48,760 nt of DNA from Desulfurobacteriaceae bacterium (GCA_027013575.1 JALWGN010000023.1:1-48760); one strand, 5' to 3'. Shown: positions 37,130 to 45,870, numbered from the stretch's first letter. Notes: generated from the sequence alone by a model not told the origin. A program made the numbers and translations.

Positions 37130-37206
37130 GCGCCTGTAGCTCAGCTGGATAGAGCCCAGGACTCCGGATCCTGGTGTCGCGGGTTCGAGTCCCGCCAGGC
37201 GCGCCA
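37130..37206 (+). tRNA. tRNA-Arg (anticodon CCG)
   Basis: A full cloverleaf: acceptor GCGCCTG/CAGGCGC with discriminator G and encoded CCA, D arm GCTC/GAGC, anticodon stem CAGGA/TCCTG with loop CTCCGGA (anticodon CCG, reads CGG), and T arm GCGGG-TTCGAGT-CCCGC. It is 77 bases. The CCA is the last base before the purF stop codon on the other strand. Confidence 0.97.
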
Positions 37207-38595
37207 CTACTCTTTCTTCGCCTGTTCAACAATCCTCTCTGGAACCTCTATCGGGTAGTCTCCGTTAAAACAGGCTGTACAGTATCCCATTCCGTCGCCG
37301 CCGGCAGCCTTTATCATTCCCTCTAAGGAGAGGTAGCCTAAAGAGTCTGCCTCTATGTACCTGCATATCTCCTCAACGGAATGGCTTGAGGCTATCAGCT
37401 GGTCTCTGGTGGGGGTGTCTATTCCAAAGTAGCAAGGCCACTTCGTCGGAGGGGAACTTATCCTCATGTGAACCTCTTTTGCACCTGCCTCCCTCAGCAT
37501 TCTGACGATTTTCCGACTGGTGGTTCCCCTAACTATTGAGTCGTCTATAACAACGACCCTCTTTCCCTTAAGGAGCTCCGGCACCGGGTTGAGCTTCACC
37601 TTAACGCCTATGTCCCTCATCTTCTGCTGAGGCTTTATGAAAGTCCTTCCAACGTAGTGGTTTCTGATAAGTCCCATCTCAAAGGGAATGCCGCTCTCGT
37701 GTGAGTAACCAAGAGCCGGAACGACGCCGGAGTCCGGAACGGGGATGACTATGTCTGCCTCTACCGGGTTCTCCCTCGCAAGGAGCCTTCCAAACTCCTT
37801 TCTCACTTCATAAACACTCTTCCCGAATATCTTACTGTCGGGTCTGGCAAAGTAAACGAACTCAAAGATACACTGGGAGCGCCTTGCTCCTTCGCTTCCC
37901 GGTATTCTGTAGCTTTTCATCTGGCCGTTCTCTATAAGAACAACTTCTCCGGGTTCAACGTCCCTTATGTAACGGGCTCCTATAAGGTCAAAGGCGCAGG
38001 TTTCAGAGGCAAAAACCGGGCTTCCGTCAAGCTCTCCCATACAGAGTGGCCTGAAACCCCAAGGGTCTCTTATGGCAATGAGCTTTTTGTTTGTCATAAC
38101 AAGGAGCGAGTAGGCACCTTTCAGCTTTGAGAGGGCGTCCATGAGCCTCTCTAAGAACTTCCTCTTCTTAGACTTTACTATCAGGTGAACGATTACTTCT
38201 GAATCAGAAGTTCCCCTGAAGATAGAGCCTTCCTCTTCAAGCTGTTCACGGAGCTCCAGCGCGTTAACGAGGTTTCCGTTGTGGGCTATCGCCATCTGAC
38301 CGTTCTTGTAGGAAACGACTATCGGCTGGATGTTGTCGGGGGAGTCTGAAGCACCGGAGGTTGAGTACCTGTTGTGGCCTACGGCAACGTGGCCTGTAAG
38401 CCTCCTTAAACTCTCGTCGCTAAAGACCGAAGAGACAAGGCCGAAGTCCCTGTGGTAGGTTATCCTCTTCCCGTTGGTAACGGCAATTCCGGCACTCTCC
38501 TGTCCTCTGTGCTGCAGAGCGTAGAGCCCTAAGTAGGTGTAGTAAGCTGCATTCGGGTTGTTGTATATACCGAAAACTCCGCAGAACTCCTTCAT
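37207..38595 (-). CDS. purF: amidophosphoribosyltransferase
   Basis: PurF makes phosphoribosylamine from PRPP and glutamine, the first step of purine synthesis. The 462-residue protein begins [10 protein letters not shown], so a four-residue propeptide is removed to expose the catalytic Cys. The glutaminase domain has [10 protein letters not shown]; the PRPP site is [17 protein letters not shown]. Cys residues in [17 protein letters not shown] and [11 protein letters not shown] match the ligands of the Bacillus-type 4Fe-4S enzyme. It is divergent from purC. The stop codon abuts the tRNA-Arg 3' end with no gap. Confidence 0.96.
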   Translation of the reverse strand: MKEFCGVFGIYNNPNAAYYTYLGLYALQHRGQESAGIAVTNGKRITYHRDFGLVSSVFSDESLRRLTGHVAVGHNRYSTSGASDSPDNIQPIVVSYKNGQMAIAHNGNLVNALELREQLEEEGSIFRGTSDSEVIVHLIVKSKKRKFLERLMDALSKLKGAYSLLVMTNKKLIAIRDPWGFRPLCMGELDGSPVFASETCAFDLIGARYIRDVEPGEVVLIENGQMKSYRIPGSEGARRSQCIFEFVYFARPDSKIFGKSVYEVRKEFGRLLARENPVEADIVIPVPDSGVVPALGYSHESGIPFEMGLIRNHYVGRTFIKPQQKMRDIGVKVKLNPVPELLKGKRVVVIDDSIVRGTTSRKIVRMLREAGAKEVHMRISSPPTKWPCYFGIDTPTRDQLIASSHSVEEICRYIEADSLGYLSLEGMIKAAGGDGMGYCTACFNGDYPIEVPERIVEQAKKE

Positions 38596-38629
38596 ATCTC
38601 CTCTCGGTTAAAGAGTTGTGGAGCAAACT

Positions 38630-38635
38630 ATTATA
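38630..38635 (-). promoter_or_regulatory. -10 box for purF
   Basis: TATAAT on the minus strand, 35 bases ahead of the purF ATG. A TTGACT is present at 38658-38663 on the same strand but 22 bases away, more than the normal spacing. It shares an 87-base divergent region with the purC promoter. Confidence 0.45.
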
Positions 38636-38650
38636 CACCCAACTATGGCT

Positions 38651-38656
38651 TATAAT
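38651..38656 (+). promoter_or_regulatory. -10 box for purC
   Basis: TATAAT on the plus strand, 27 bases ahead of the purC ATG and 16 bases from the oppositely facing purF box. No clear -35 box or PurR-type operator is seen. Confidence 0.45.
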
Positions 38657-38682
38657 AAGTCAAACAGTTTACCGGAGGAGCT

Positions 38683-39408
38683 ATGGAGAAGAGAGAGAAG
38701 CTCTACGAGGGAAAGGCAAAAATCGTTTACGCCACAGACAGCGATAACCTCGTAATAACCTACTTTAAGGACGACACGACAGCCTTTGACGGAGCAAAGA
38801 AAGAGGTTCTTGAGGACAAGGGAGTTATAAACTGTGCAATAACTACCGTCATCTTTGAGTACCTTGAGAAACATGGAATCAAAACACACCTGGTTGAGAG
38901 GCTCTCCCCGAGGGAGCTCCTCGTCAAAAAATGTGAAATCATCCCCGTTGAAGTTGTCGTAAGGAACGTTGCTGCCGGGAGCTTCTCAAGGAGGTACGGA
39001 GTTCCCGAAGGAACACCCCTTAAAGAGCCTCTGGTTGAGTACTTCTACAAAAACGACGAGCTCCACGACCCGATGGTCTGCCCAAACCACGTTTACCTCT
39101 TCGGCTGGGCCACAAGGGAGGAGCTGGCTCAGATGACAAAAACTGCCCTGAAAGTAAACGAGCTCCTAAAGAAGTTCTTTGACGAGATAGACATTGAACT
39201 TGTTGACTTTAAGTTAGAGTTTGGAAGGCACAACGGAGAGATACTCCTTGCAGACGAGATTACTCCAGACTCCTGCAGGCTCTGGGACAAATCTTCAGGT
39301 GAGGTCTTAGACAAGGACAGGTTCAGGAAAGACATGGGTAAGGTTGTAGAGAGCTACAGAGAGGTTTACAGGAGAATAATAGAGAAATACGGAAAAGTGG
39401 AGGAGTAG
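38683..39408 (+). CDS. purC: phosphoribosylaminoimidazole-succinocarboxamide synthase
   Basis: PurC joins aspartate to CAIR in purine synthesis. The 241-residue protein has the family signature LYEGKAKIVYATDSD near the start, then VEVVVRNVAAGSFSRRYG and DFKLEFGRHNGEILLADEIT with the SAICAR synthetase core DEITPDSCRLWD. The ATG has GGAGG at good spacing. It is divergent from purF and followed by trpS two bases after its stop. Confidence 0.96.
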   Translation: MEKREKLYEGKAKIVYATDSDNLVITYFKDDTTAFDGAKKEVLEDKGVINCAITTVIFEYLEKHGIKTHLVERLSPRELLVKKCEIIPVEVVVRNVAAGSFSRRYGVPEGTPLKEPLVEYFYKNDELHDPMVCPNHVYLFGWATREELAQMTKTALKVNELLKKFFDEIDIELVDFKLEFGRHNGEILLADEITPDSCRLWDKSSGEVLDKDRFRKDMGKVVESYREVYRRIIEKYGKVEE

Positions 39409-39410
39409 GA

Positions 39411-40475
39411 GTGAAGAGGGAGCTCCTTGTAAGCAACGTTGACAAAGAGATGAAAATAGCCCTTGAGAAGTACGAGGAACCCAAAGAGATAAAACGGGTT
39501 CTCTCGGGAATGAGGCCAACGGGAAAGCTCCACCTGGGGAACTACTTCGGAGCTCTCAAGACATGGCTAAACTTGCAGGACAGAGCAGAGAGCTTCTTCT
39601 TTATAGCCGACTGGCACGCAATTACAACCTCCTACCACGACACCAGCAAACTCTCAGAGAACACCGTTGAGATGATGGCAGACTGGCTGGCCTCAGGCCT
39701 TGACCCTGAAAGGAGCGTCCTCTTCGTTCAGTCGTGGGTAAAGGAGCACGCGGAGCTCCACCTCCTCCTCTCAATGGTTACGCCCGTAAAGTGGCTTGAG
39801 AGAAACCCCACATACAAGGAGATGATGGAGAACCTGAAAGACAGAGAGCTTGCAACCTACGGGTTTTTAGGCTACCCGGTTCTCCAAACAGCAGACATCG
39901 TCCTCTACAAGGCAGACACGGTTCCGGTTGGAATAGACCAGCTTCCCCATTTAGAGCTCTCCCGTGAGATAACGAGGCGATTCAACAGGTTCTTCGGCAA
40001 ACTCTTCCCCGAGCCAAGGCCTTACCTCTCAGAGGCTCCAAAGCTCCCCGGTTTAGACGGCAGGAAGATGAGCAAGTCTTACGGGAACTGCATCTACCTC
40101 TCAGACACAGAAGAAGAGGTAAACAAAAAAGTGATGTCTATGGTTACAGACCCGTCAAGGGTAAGGAAAACAGACCCCGGCCACCCTGAGGTCTGCTCCG
40201 TCTTCTCATACCACAAGATCTTCACTCCGGAAGAGAGGGTTAAAGAGATAGAGGAGGCCTGCAGAAAGGGAGAGATAGGCTGCGTTCAGTGTAAGAGGGA
40301 GCTTGCAAAGAACTTAAACCGGTTCTTAGAGCCGATAAGGAGCAAAAGGGCGGAGCTCCTCTCAAAGAGAGGAGAGCTCATAGAGGTATTCAGAGAGGGC
40401 TCTAAAAAGGCACGGGAAATAGCCTCTTCAACTATAGAAGAGGTAAGAAAAGCAATGAACTTCCTCACGGAGTAA
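39411..40475 (+). CDS. trpS: tryptophanyl-tRNA synthetase
   Basis: TrpRS charges tRNA-Trp. The 354-residue protein has the class I motifs GKLHLGNY (HIGH) in SGMRPTGKLHLGNYFGAL and KMSKSYGN (KMSKS). Most bacterial TrpRS begin just before the SGMxPTGxLH motif; here about 28 extra residues precede it (KRELLVSNVDKEMKIALEKY). The GTG start is supported by GGAGGAGTAGGA directly upstream, overlapping the purC end. A 30-residue membrane peptide follows four bases later. Confidence 0.95.
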   Translation: MKRELLVSNVDKEMKIALEKYEEPKEIKRVLSGMRPTGKLHLGNYFGALKTWLNLQDRAESFFFIADWHAITTSYHDTSKLSENTVEMMADWLASGLDPERSVLFVQSWVKEHAELHLLLSMVTPVKWLERNPTYKEMMENLKDRELATYGFLGYPVLQTADIVLYKADTVPVGIDQLPHLELSREITRRFNRFFGKLFPEPRPYLSEAPKLPGLDGRKMSKSYGNCIYLSDTEEEVNKKVMSMVTDPSRVRKTDPGHPEVCSVFSYHKIFTPEERVKEIEEACRKGEIGCVQCKRELAKNLNRFLEPIRSKRAELLSKRGELIEVFREGSKKAREIASSTIEEVRKAMNFLTE

Positions 40476-40478
40476 ACG

Positions 40479-40571
40479 GTGAACTTTGACAGGAAAGTAA
40501 GAGCCCAGATGGGGATTCTCCTCTTCCTCGTCGGGCTCCTCATCTTCTACATACTCCACAGGAACTTCTGA
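40479..40571 (+). CDS. 30-residue single-pass membrane peptide
   Basis: A GTG three bases after the trpS stop opens a 30-codon frame: a short basic N-terminus (MNFDRKVRAQ), a hydrophobic stretch (MGILLFLVGLLIFYIL) and HRNF. Its TGA overlaps the ribD ATG by one base (TGATG), so it is coupled to both neighbours. The shape is that of a small inner-membrane protein. The product has no recognised family. Confidence 0.6.
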   Translation: MNFDRKVRAQMGILLFLVGLLIFYILHRNF

Positions 40572-41698
40572 TGGAAAGGATAACCCTTGAAGATATTCGG
40601 TTTATGAACCTTGCCATAAGAGAGGCATACAGGGCAAAGGGGAGAACCCTTCCAAACCCGGCAGTTGGAGCAGTAGTAGTAAAAAACGGAAAAGTTGTAG
40701 CCACAGGCTACCACGAGAGAGCTGGCCTTCCCCACGCAGAGGCTGTTGCACTTGAAAAAGCAGGAGAAGAGGCCAAAGGAGCAACCCTTTACGTAACCTT
40801 AGAACCCTGCAACCACTACGGAAGAACCCCTCCCTGCACCGAAAGGATAATAAAGGCAGGAGTAAAAGAGGTTGTAATAGGCGTAAGAGACCCGAACCCC
40901 GTTGCAGCTGGAGGGGTAGAGAGGCTAAAGTCTGCCGGAATAAAGGTAAAAACCGGTGTTTTAAAGAAGAGGTGTTTTGAGCTGATAGAGGACTTTGTCG
41001 TAAACACGCTGAAGAAGAGAGCATTTCTGAACCTAAAGCTTGCAATGACCTTAAACGGGAAAATAGCAGACAGGAACGGAAACTCAAAGTGGATAACCGG
41101 AGAGGCCTCAAGGAGGTTTGTTCAGAAGTTAAGGAGCTGGCACAACGCCGTAATGGTAGGAATAGGAACAGTCCTGAAGGACAACCCAAAGCTAACCGTT
41201 AGAGATTTCCCCGTTGAGAAGCAACCCTATGCAGTGGTTGTTGACAGGGAGCTTAAAATCCCGACCAACTGCTTTCTTGTAAAAGAGAGAGCAGAAGAGC
41301 TGATAGTTATCACGGCTCAGGAGTCCCTCTTTTCCTACAAGGCCGGAATACTTAAAGACCTTGGAGTAAAACTGCTCCCCGTTTTTGACCTCGGAGGAAA
41401 GTTAGACCTGAAAGAGGCTCTAACTGCCTTAAAAGAGGAGTTTGGCATCTACTCGGTTCTGTGTGAGGGGGGAGCTCTCCTTGCCTGGTCTCTACTGTCT
41501 AAGAACCTCGTTGACAAACTGACTCTCTTCTACGCTCCCAAAATCCTCGGAGAAGACGGCATCCCCGCTTTCAAAGGCTCCTTCGGCTCAATAGAAAAGG
41601 CTTTTAGACTTGAACCCTTCAGGGAACTAAAATTTAGGGATGATACATATCTATCTTTTCACTCAAGGGAGCTCCACGAAGTAGAAAGGAAAGTTTGA
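40571..41698 (+). CDS. ribD: bifunctional riboflavin deaminase/reductase
   Basis: RibD performs the second and third steps of riboflavin synthesis. The N-terminal deaminase has the zinc motifs PHAEAVAL and EPCNHYGRTPPCT; the C-terminal reductase (from about residue 150) has NLKLAMTLNGKIADRNGNSK with WITGEASRR and GIGTVLKDNPKLTVR. The 375-residue length is normal. Its start overlaps the small membrane gene by one base. The other rib genes are not in the window. Confidence 0.95.
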   Translation: MERITLEDIRFMNLAIREAYRAKGRTLPNPAVGAVVVKNGKVVATGYHERAGLPHAEAVALEKAGEEAKGATLYVTLEPCNHYGRTPPCTERIIKAGVKEVVIGVRDPNPVAAGGVERLKSAGIKVKTGVLKKRCFELIEDFVVNTLKKRAFLNLKLAMTLNGKIADRNGNSKWITGEASRRFVQKLRSWHNAVMVGIGTVLKDNPKLTVRDFPVEKQPYAVVVDRELKIPTNCFLVKERAEELIVITAQESLFSYKAGILKDLGVKLLPVFDLGGKLDLKEALTALKEEFGIYSVLCEGGALLAWSLLSKNLVDKLTLFYAPKILGEDGIPAFKGSFGSIEKAFRLEPFRELKFRDDTYLSFHSRELHEVERKV

Positions 41699-41713
41699 AA
41701 CAGAGGGGGAAAC

Positions 41714-41878
41714 TTGACTGCAGCAGTTAACTACCTGACCCTTTTTACAAACGAAAGAGGTAGAAAGCTGATAGACTGCTTTAGAACCTTCTTCAGGAAT
41801 AACCAACTTTACGAAGAGCTTGAGAGGACAAATAAAATGAAAATCTTAAGAGACAAGTTTATTAGTTCTATGGGATAA
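41714..41878 (+). CDS. 54-residue protein of unknown function
   Basis: A TTG start preceded by AGAGGGGG (four bases spacing) opens 54 codons sixteen bases after ribD. The product begins MTAAVNYLTLFTNERGRKLI and is basic and probably helical. I recognise no family. The strong ribosome site argues that it is translated. It lies between a normal-composition gene (ribD) and the AT-rich SIR2 cassette and may mark the junction; it may also be a fragment. Confidence 0.5.
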   Translation: MTAAVNYLTLFTNERGRKLIDCFRTFFRNNQLYEELERTNKMKILRDKFISSMG

Positions 41879-41896
41879 CAAATTAGGAGGAGAATA

Positions 41897-42355
41897 ATGA
41901 GTGGAAATGAAACACAGGTACATGTGTTTTTTTCAATAGCTGGTAGAGTTGTAAACATGGAAATTCCTTTTAAAACCGATGAAGAAGGATTTTTAACTGT
42001 TAGTTTTCCTAAAAAGGGATGGATAGAACCTAAAGAAGGTTATGATTTCTTTTTTAAGATTCTTGGAACAAGAAGAATAAAAGTTGACGGAGAAGAATTG
42101 ACGAAAGTATTAGCTATAAAAATCAGCAAGGATCTGATAAGAATTTCAAGAAATAATGTATTTATTAGATTAAAAATACCTATAGGAAGAGAATTTTCTC
42201 CTTTAGCTCCGTTGGTTGTTGGTACTAAGAAAAATATAACTTTTTGGTTTATGAAAAAATTTAACCGTGAAGAAATAAGGGAAAATGAACTAATAATCCT
42301 TGAGTTAGAAAATCAGAATAGTATTAGGGAACACATTGTAAAGATACAACTATGA
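41897..42355 (+). CDS. 152-residue unknown partner of the SIR2-like protein
   Basis: I recognise no family. The product appears beta-rich, with a repeated pattern of alternating hydrophobic residues (VHVFFSIAGRVVNMEIPF, then ITFWFMKKF) and no signal or membrane segment. The ATG has AGGAGGAG upstream. Its TGA overlaps the ATG of the SIR2-like gene (ATGA), so the two are translated as a pair. The gene is strongly AT-rich and lacks the GAGCTC palindrome, unlike neighbouring core genes. A role as inhibitor, sensor or cofactor of the SIR2-like enzyme is inferred from the pairing only. Confidence 0.7.
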   Translation: MSGNETQVHVFFSIAGRVVNMEIPFKTDEEGFLTVSFPKKGWIEPKEGYDFFFKILGTRRIKVDGEELTKVLAIKISKDLIRISRNNVFIRLKIPIGREFSPLAPLVVGTKKNITFWFMKKFNREEIRENELIILELENQNSIREHIVKIQL

Positions 42356-44076
42356 ATAAAGAGAAAAAAGAATCTACCCTTTTCATCATAGGTTCTGGCT
42401 TTTCTGTTAATCTTGGGTTATTAACGACAGAAAGAATTGGAGAAGCCATTGATATTATGTGTGATGATTCTCCTTTGGAAGAAAGATTAACAAGACTTCA
42501 AGAGAAACTATCCAGAGGAAGAATCAGTAATCTTGATATATCCCATTTGAAGGATGTCTTCCATATTCTTTTAGATACAGATAAAAAATCTCGTTCCATT
42601 AGAGATGTTGAGGATTTACAAGAGAGAGCAATAAGAAAAATTGTTAGAGCTTATATTGATTCTTTTCCTGATGGAGATGGAAAAGCATTTTTTCATTACT
42701 TAAAAATGATGCCTGAAAGGATAGACTGGATTGCTTTTAAAAATCTTTATAGCCTCTATAAGAATCAGAAGAAGTTGCATAATGAAAGACCTTCATTAGT
42801 TGAATTTCTTACCTTGCTTTCAAAGGCACAGGCTTATGGTATTGCACTTCCCATGCAAGATAACTTTATCCACAGGAAAAATAAGAGTCTGATAACCTAT
42901 ATGCGTTCTTATAATGTTTCAGGAGCTTTTAACTTCTATAGGTATTTCTTCTTTAAAATCTTTAAGTTGCTTTTGCAAAAACCAGTTGAAACAAAAGTTG
43001 CGAAGAAGTACTACTTCTTCTTTAAAAATATCTTAAGCGAATATAGAAATATTCCTGACAATTCTTTAAAAGAGTTAACTAACGAAAAGTGGTTCACTTT
43101 ACCTGTTAAGTTTCTCACCTTTAATTGGGATCCTTTTCTCCCTTTTATTCTGTTCAAAGTTAACAGAAATATCAATCGTGAAGAAGAAAATAGAGCACTT
43201 AAAGATGATTTAATCCTACAGTTTTATACTGATATTGGTGTTTCTGGTCCGATTATTTATCTTTCGGAAACTAAAAACTCTTCCAAAGATTATTATTTAG
43301 TAACTAATGATATGGCATCTCAAATAAATTATTTAACAAAAAGAAGTTACACTAAAAGAACAAAAGTTCTATCCAATGTTGTGTATAGATTAGTAAAACT
43401 TTATGCCGTTCATGGTCTTTTTAATCTTCGCATGTGTCCTCACTGCCATCAGGTATTCTTTATAATGCCTACACGTATAAGAGATACTGATATTTACACA
43501 CTAAAAGGCGTTCAGGATATATTCCTGTCCGATTTAATACCTGATCCAAGAGATTTTAGGAAGGTAATAAGTAAGTACAAAGGGAAATACTTTTATGAAC
43601 CTTATAAATTAGGAAAACCTGATATGCTTCTTTGTCCTATTTGCGACCATCCAACCTATTTTGAAGATATTCCTCTATCAGTTCAGACTATATTCAAATT
43701 TGATGAACCTGACTTTCTAAAGAAAACGAAACTAAGAGCTTTTACGGAATTCATAAAAGCCGATCATGTAGTTGTAATAGGTTACTCCTTCCCACAAGAT
43801 GACATGTTAAATAACTACCTCTTACAGCTTCTTTCGATTTCTCCCGAAATAAAGGACAGAAAGAAAAAGAGAATCACCGTGATTATTTACAATTCCTCTT
43901 TGCAAGGTAAAGTATGGTATAAACTTAGTGAGATAGAAAAAGTACAGGATAATTTAGAATTGAATATAGACTTTCTTAAGAACTTTTTCACAGAGAAAAA
44001 CATACGCATTTCCTTCCTTGGCTTTCCAGACATCTTAAAGAAAATAAAGTTTAGTGAAATAGTTAACTTTAAATAA
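42352..44076 (+). CDS. SIR2-like NAD-binding protein with zinc ribbon (candidate defence effector)
   Basis: The 574-residue protein has the SIR2 fold signatures in order: FIIGSGFSVNLGLLTT at residues 11-26 (NAD motif GxGxSxxxG), LTFNWD at 255-260 (usual TxNYD), the catalytic HG at 354-355 in YAVHGLFNL, Cys pairs CPHC (362/365) and CPIC (428/431) as in the sirtuin zinc site, and VVVIGYSFPQDD at 473-484. A large helical insert (about residues 60-250) separates the first motif from the rest. Many stand-alone SIR2 proteins in bacteria are NAD hydrolases in anti-phage systems; whether this one hydrolyses NAD or deacylates is unknown. It is AT-rich and coupled to the 152-residue gene. Confidence 0.8.
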   Translation: MNKEKKESTLFIIGSGFSVNLGLLTTERIGEAIDIMCDDSPLEERLTRLQEKLSRGRISNLDISHLKDVFHILLDTDKKSRSIRDVEDLQERAIRKIVRAYIDSFPDGDGKAFFHYLKMMPERIDWIAFKNLYSLYKNQKKLHNERPSLVEFLTLLSKAQAYGIALPMQDNFIHRKNKSLITYMRSYNVSGAFNFYRYFFFKIFKLLLQKPVETKVAKKYYFFFKNILSEYRNIPDNSLKELTNEKWFTLPVKFLTFNWDPFLPFILFKVNRNINREEENRALKDDLILQFYTDIGVSGPIIYLSETKNSSKDYYLVTNDMASQINYLTKRSYTKRTKVLSNVVYRLVKLYAVHGLFNLRMCPHCHQVFFIMPTRIRDTDIYTLKGVQDIFLSDLIPDPRDFRKVISKYKGKYFYEPYKLGKPDMLLCPICDHPTYFEDIPLSVQTIFKFDEPDFLKKTKLRAFTEFIKADHVVVIGYSFPQDDMLNNYLLQLLSISPEIKDRKKKRITVIIYNSSLQGKVWYKLSEIEKVQDNLELNIDFLKNFFTEKNIRISFLGFPDILKKIKFSEIVNFK

Positions 44077-44097
44077 GAAGGGAGCTCTATGGCTCCC
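44074..44097 (-). terminator. terminator at the end of purB
   Basis: On the minus strand GGGAGC and GCTCCC (44080-44085 and 44092-44097) form a 6-bp stem with a 6-base loop holding the purB stop codon, followed by TTCTTATTT. It overlaps the last codons of purB and lies beside the convergent SIR2-like gene stop. Confidence 0.55.
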
Positions 44098-45412
44098 CGA
44101 AGACTCTTTTGAAGATGTAATCAACGTGTTTTGTGTGGTATGAGAGGTCAAATATTTCGTCTATCTCCTCTTCCGTCAGGACTTTTCTGACTCTCTCGTC
44201 TTTCTTGAGAAGCTCTTTAAAATCTGCTCCCTCGTTCCAGACTTTCATCGCGTTTTCCTGGACGATTGCGTAGGCCTCCTCCCTTGAAAGGCCTCCCTTT
44301 TCTATGAGGGTTAAGAGAACCCTCTGGCTGAAGATGAGACCCCTTAAGAGGTTCAGGTTCTTCATCATGTTTTCAGGGTAGACAACAAGGTTCTCCATGA
44401 GGTTTGCAAACTTCTGGAGCATGTAGTCTAAGGCTATGCAGGCGTCAGGGAAGACAGTTCTTTCGGTAGAGGAGTGGGAAATGTCCCTCTCGTGCCAGAG
44501 GGGAACGTTCTCCATTCCGACGATTGCGGCGCTCCTTACGACCCTTGCAAGTCCGCAGAGCCTCTCTGAGAGTATTGGGTTCCTCTTGTGGGGCATTGCA
44601 GAGGAGCCTTTCTGACCCTTCCTGAAGGGTTCCTCAACCTCCCTTACCTCTGTTCTCTGGAGGTGTCTTATCTCCGTTGCAAATTTCTCAATTGATGAAG
44701 CGGTTAGAGCAAGGGCGTTGAGGAACTCGGCGTGTCTGTCTCTCTGAACCACCTGGTTTGAGGCCTTTGCGTAGCCGATTCCAAGTTTCTTACAGGTGAG
44801 CTCCTCAACCCTCGGGTCTATGTTTGCAAATGTTCCAACGGCTCCAGAGAGCTTTCCAACGGCGGCTCTCTCTGTTGCAGCTTTTAACCTCTCGTAGTTT
44901 CTCCTCATCTCGTCGTACCAGATGGCCAGCTTGAGGCCAAATGTTATGGGCTCTGCGTGGATTCCGTGAGTCCTTCCAACCATAACTGTCATTTTGTGCT
45001 CAAAGGCTCTCTTCTTTATGGCCTCCATTACTTTCTCTATGTCTTTTAGAAGGAGCTCCCCAGCCTGCTTTATCTGGAGGGCAAAGGCGGTGTCAAGCAT
45101 GTCTGACGAGGTCATTCCAAAGTGGAGGTACTTTGCCTCGTCTCCAACTATCTCCTTTATGTAGGTGAGGAAGGCTATAACGTCGTGGTTTGTAACCTCC
45201 TCAATTTCGGCAATCCTCTTTGTGTCAAACTCCTTCTCTCCCTCCAGGTAGGGCTTTACCTTCTCCTTTATTTTCTCAACTGCCTCTTTGGGAATCTTTC
45301 CTATCTCCGCCCAGCTCTCGGCTGCTGCAACCTCAACCTTTAACCAGTTTCTCAGTTTGTTCTGCTCGTCCCATATCTTTCCCATCTCAGGCAGGGTATA
45401 GCGTGGAATCAT
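44087..45412 (-). CDS. purB: adenylosuccinate lyase
   Basis: PurB cleaves SAICAR and adenylosuccinate, releasing fumarate. The 441-residue protein starts with the typical MIPRYTLPEMGKIWDEQNKL; it has HFGMTSSDMLDTA, the catalytic-His segment GRTHGIHAEPITFG and the flexible loop signature GSSAMPHKRNPILSE. It is the last gene of the yjbQ-hemH-hemY-mntA-hepT-purB run and overlaps hepT by four bases. Other purine genes in the window (purF, purC) lie 6 kb away. Confidence 0.96.
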   Translation of the reverse strand: MIPRYTLPEMGKIWDEQNKLRNWLKVEVAAAESWAEIGKIPKEAVEKIKEKVKPYLEGEKEFDTKRIAEIEEVTNHDVIAFLTYIKEIVGDEAKYLHFGMTSSDMLDTAFALQIKQAGELLLKDIEKVMEAIKKRAFEHKMTVMVGRTHGIHAEPITFGLKLAIWYDEMRRNYERLKAATERAAVGKLSGAVGTFANIDPRVEELTCKKLGIGYAKASNQVVQRDRHAEFLNALALTASSIEKFATEIRHLQRTEVREVEEPFRKGQKGSSAMPHKRNPILSERLCGLARVVRSAAIVGMENVPLWHERDISHSSTERTVFPDACIALDYMLQKFANLMENLVVYPENMMKNLNLLRGLIFSQRVLLTLIEKGGLSREEAYAIVQENAMKVWNEGADFKELLKKDERVRKVLTEEEIDEIFDLSYHTKHVDYIFKRVFGEP

Positions 45413-45870
45413 TCAGTCCTCCCTTCAACGTGCTGAATTAGGTTTTCAAGGTATTTAAGCTCTCTGAATATGCCGTTTATAAGCTCTGCTATTTTATCCG
45501 TTTCCTCCTCGTACTCGTGGGCTATCAGGTTCCTTAAGTTTTTCAGCTCAAACCACTTCTCCTCACTTACGGGGAAACCCAACTTTTCGGCAGCATTTAC
45601 AACGTCAACCATCGGCAGGTGCTCTACGCTCTCTCCGAGGAGGGAAAGTGAAGTTTTCAGTAGTTTTCCCAAAGAGTCCTGGAGTTTTGAGAACCTGTAG
45701 GCTATCTGGTCTAAGGCCATCGTCCCTTCACGGGAGGTAAGGAGCTCCCTCACATCTTCTCCTGAAAGCGGCAGGGAGTAACCTAAACTTCCGAGGGTTT
45801 CGTAGGCCTCTTTCAACCTTTTAAGGTGTTTCTTCTCCTCGCTGAGGAGTCTCTGAAACCGCTCTCTCAA
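45409..45870 (-). CDS. hepT: HEPN-domain toxin (HepT-like)
   Basis: The 153-residue helical protein ends with the HEPN ribonuclease motif RX4HXY in LRNLIAHEYEEETD. In type VII toxin-antitoxin systems this HEPN protein is an RNase whose Tyr is adenylylated and silenced by its MNT partner. The partner lies directly upstream here, its TGA overlapping this gene's TTG start. The preceding helices (TMALDQIAYRFSKLQDSLGK) fit the family. It also overlaps purB, so the pair is co-transcribed with metabolic genes and has GAGCTC sites like its neighbours. Confidence 0.85.
   Translation of the reverse strand: MRERFQRLLSEEKKHLKRLKEAYETLGSLGYSLPLSGEDVRELLTSREGTMALDQIAYRFSKLQDSLGKLLKTSLSLLGESVEHLPMVDVVNAAEKLGFPVSEEKWFELKNLRNLIAHEYEEETDKIAELINGIFRELKYLENLIQHVEGRTE

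Noticed and set aside
40602-41189. A 195-codon minus-strand frame opposite ribD
   Set aside because: Leu/Arg/Ser-rich antisense shadow of ribD with no start signal.
44080-44097. Inverted repeat as the boundary of a mobile element next to the SIR2 cassette
   Set aside because: It works better as the purB terminator, and no matching copy is found on the ribD side; no transposase or integrase is present.
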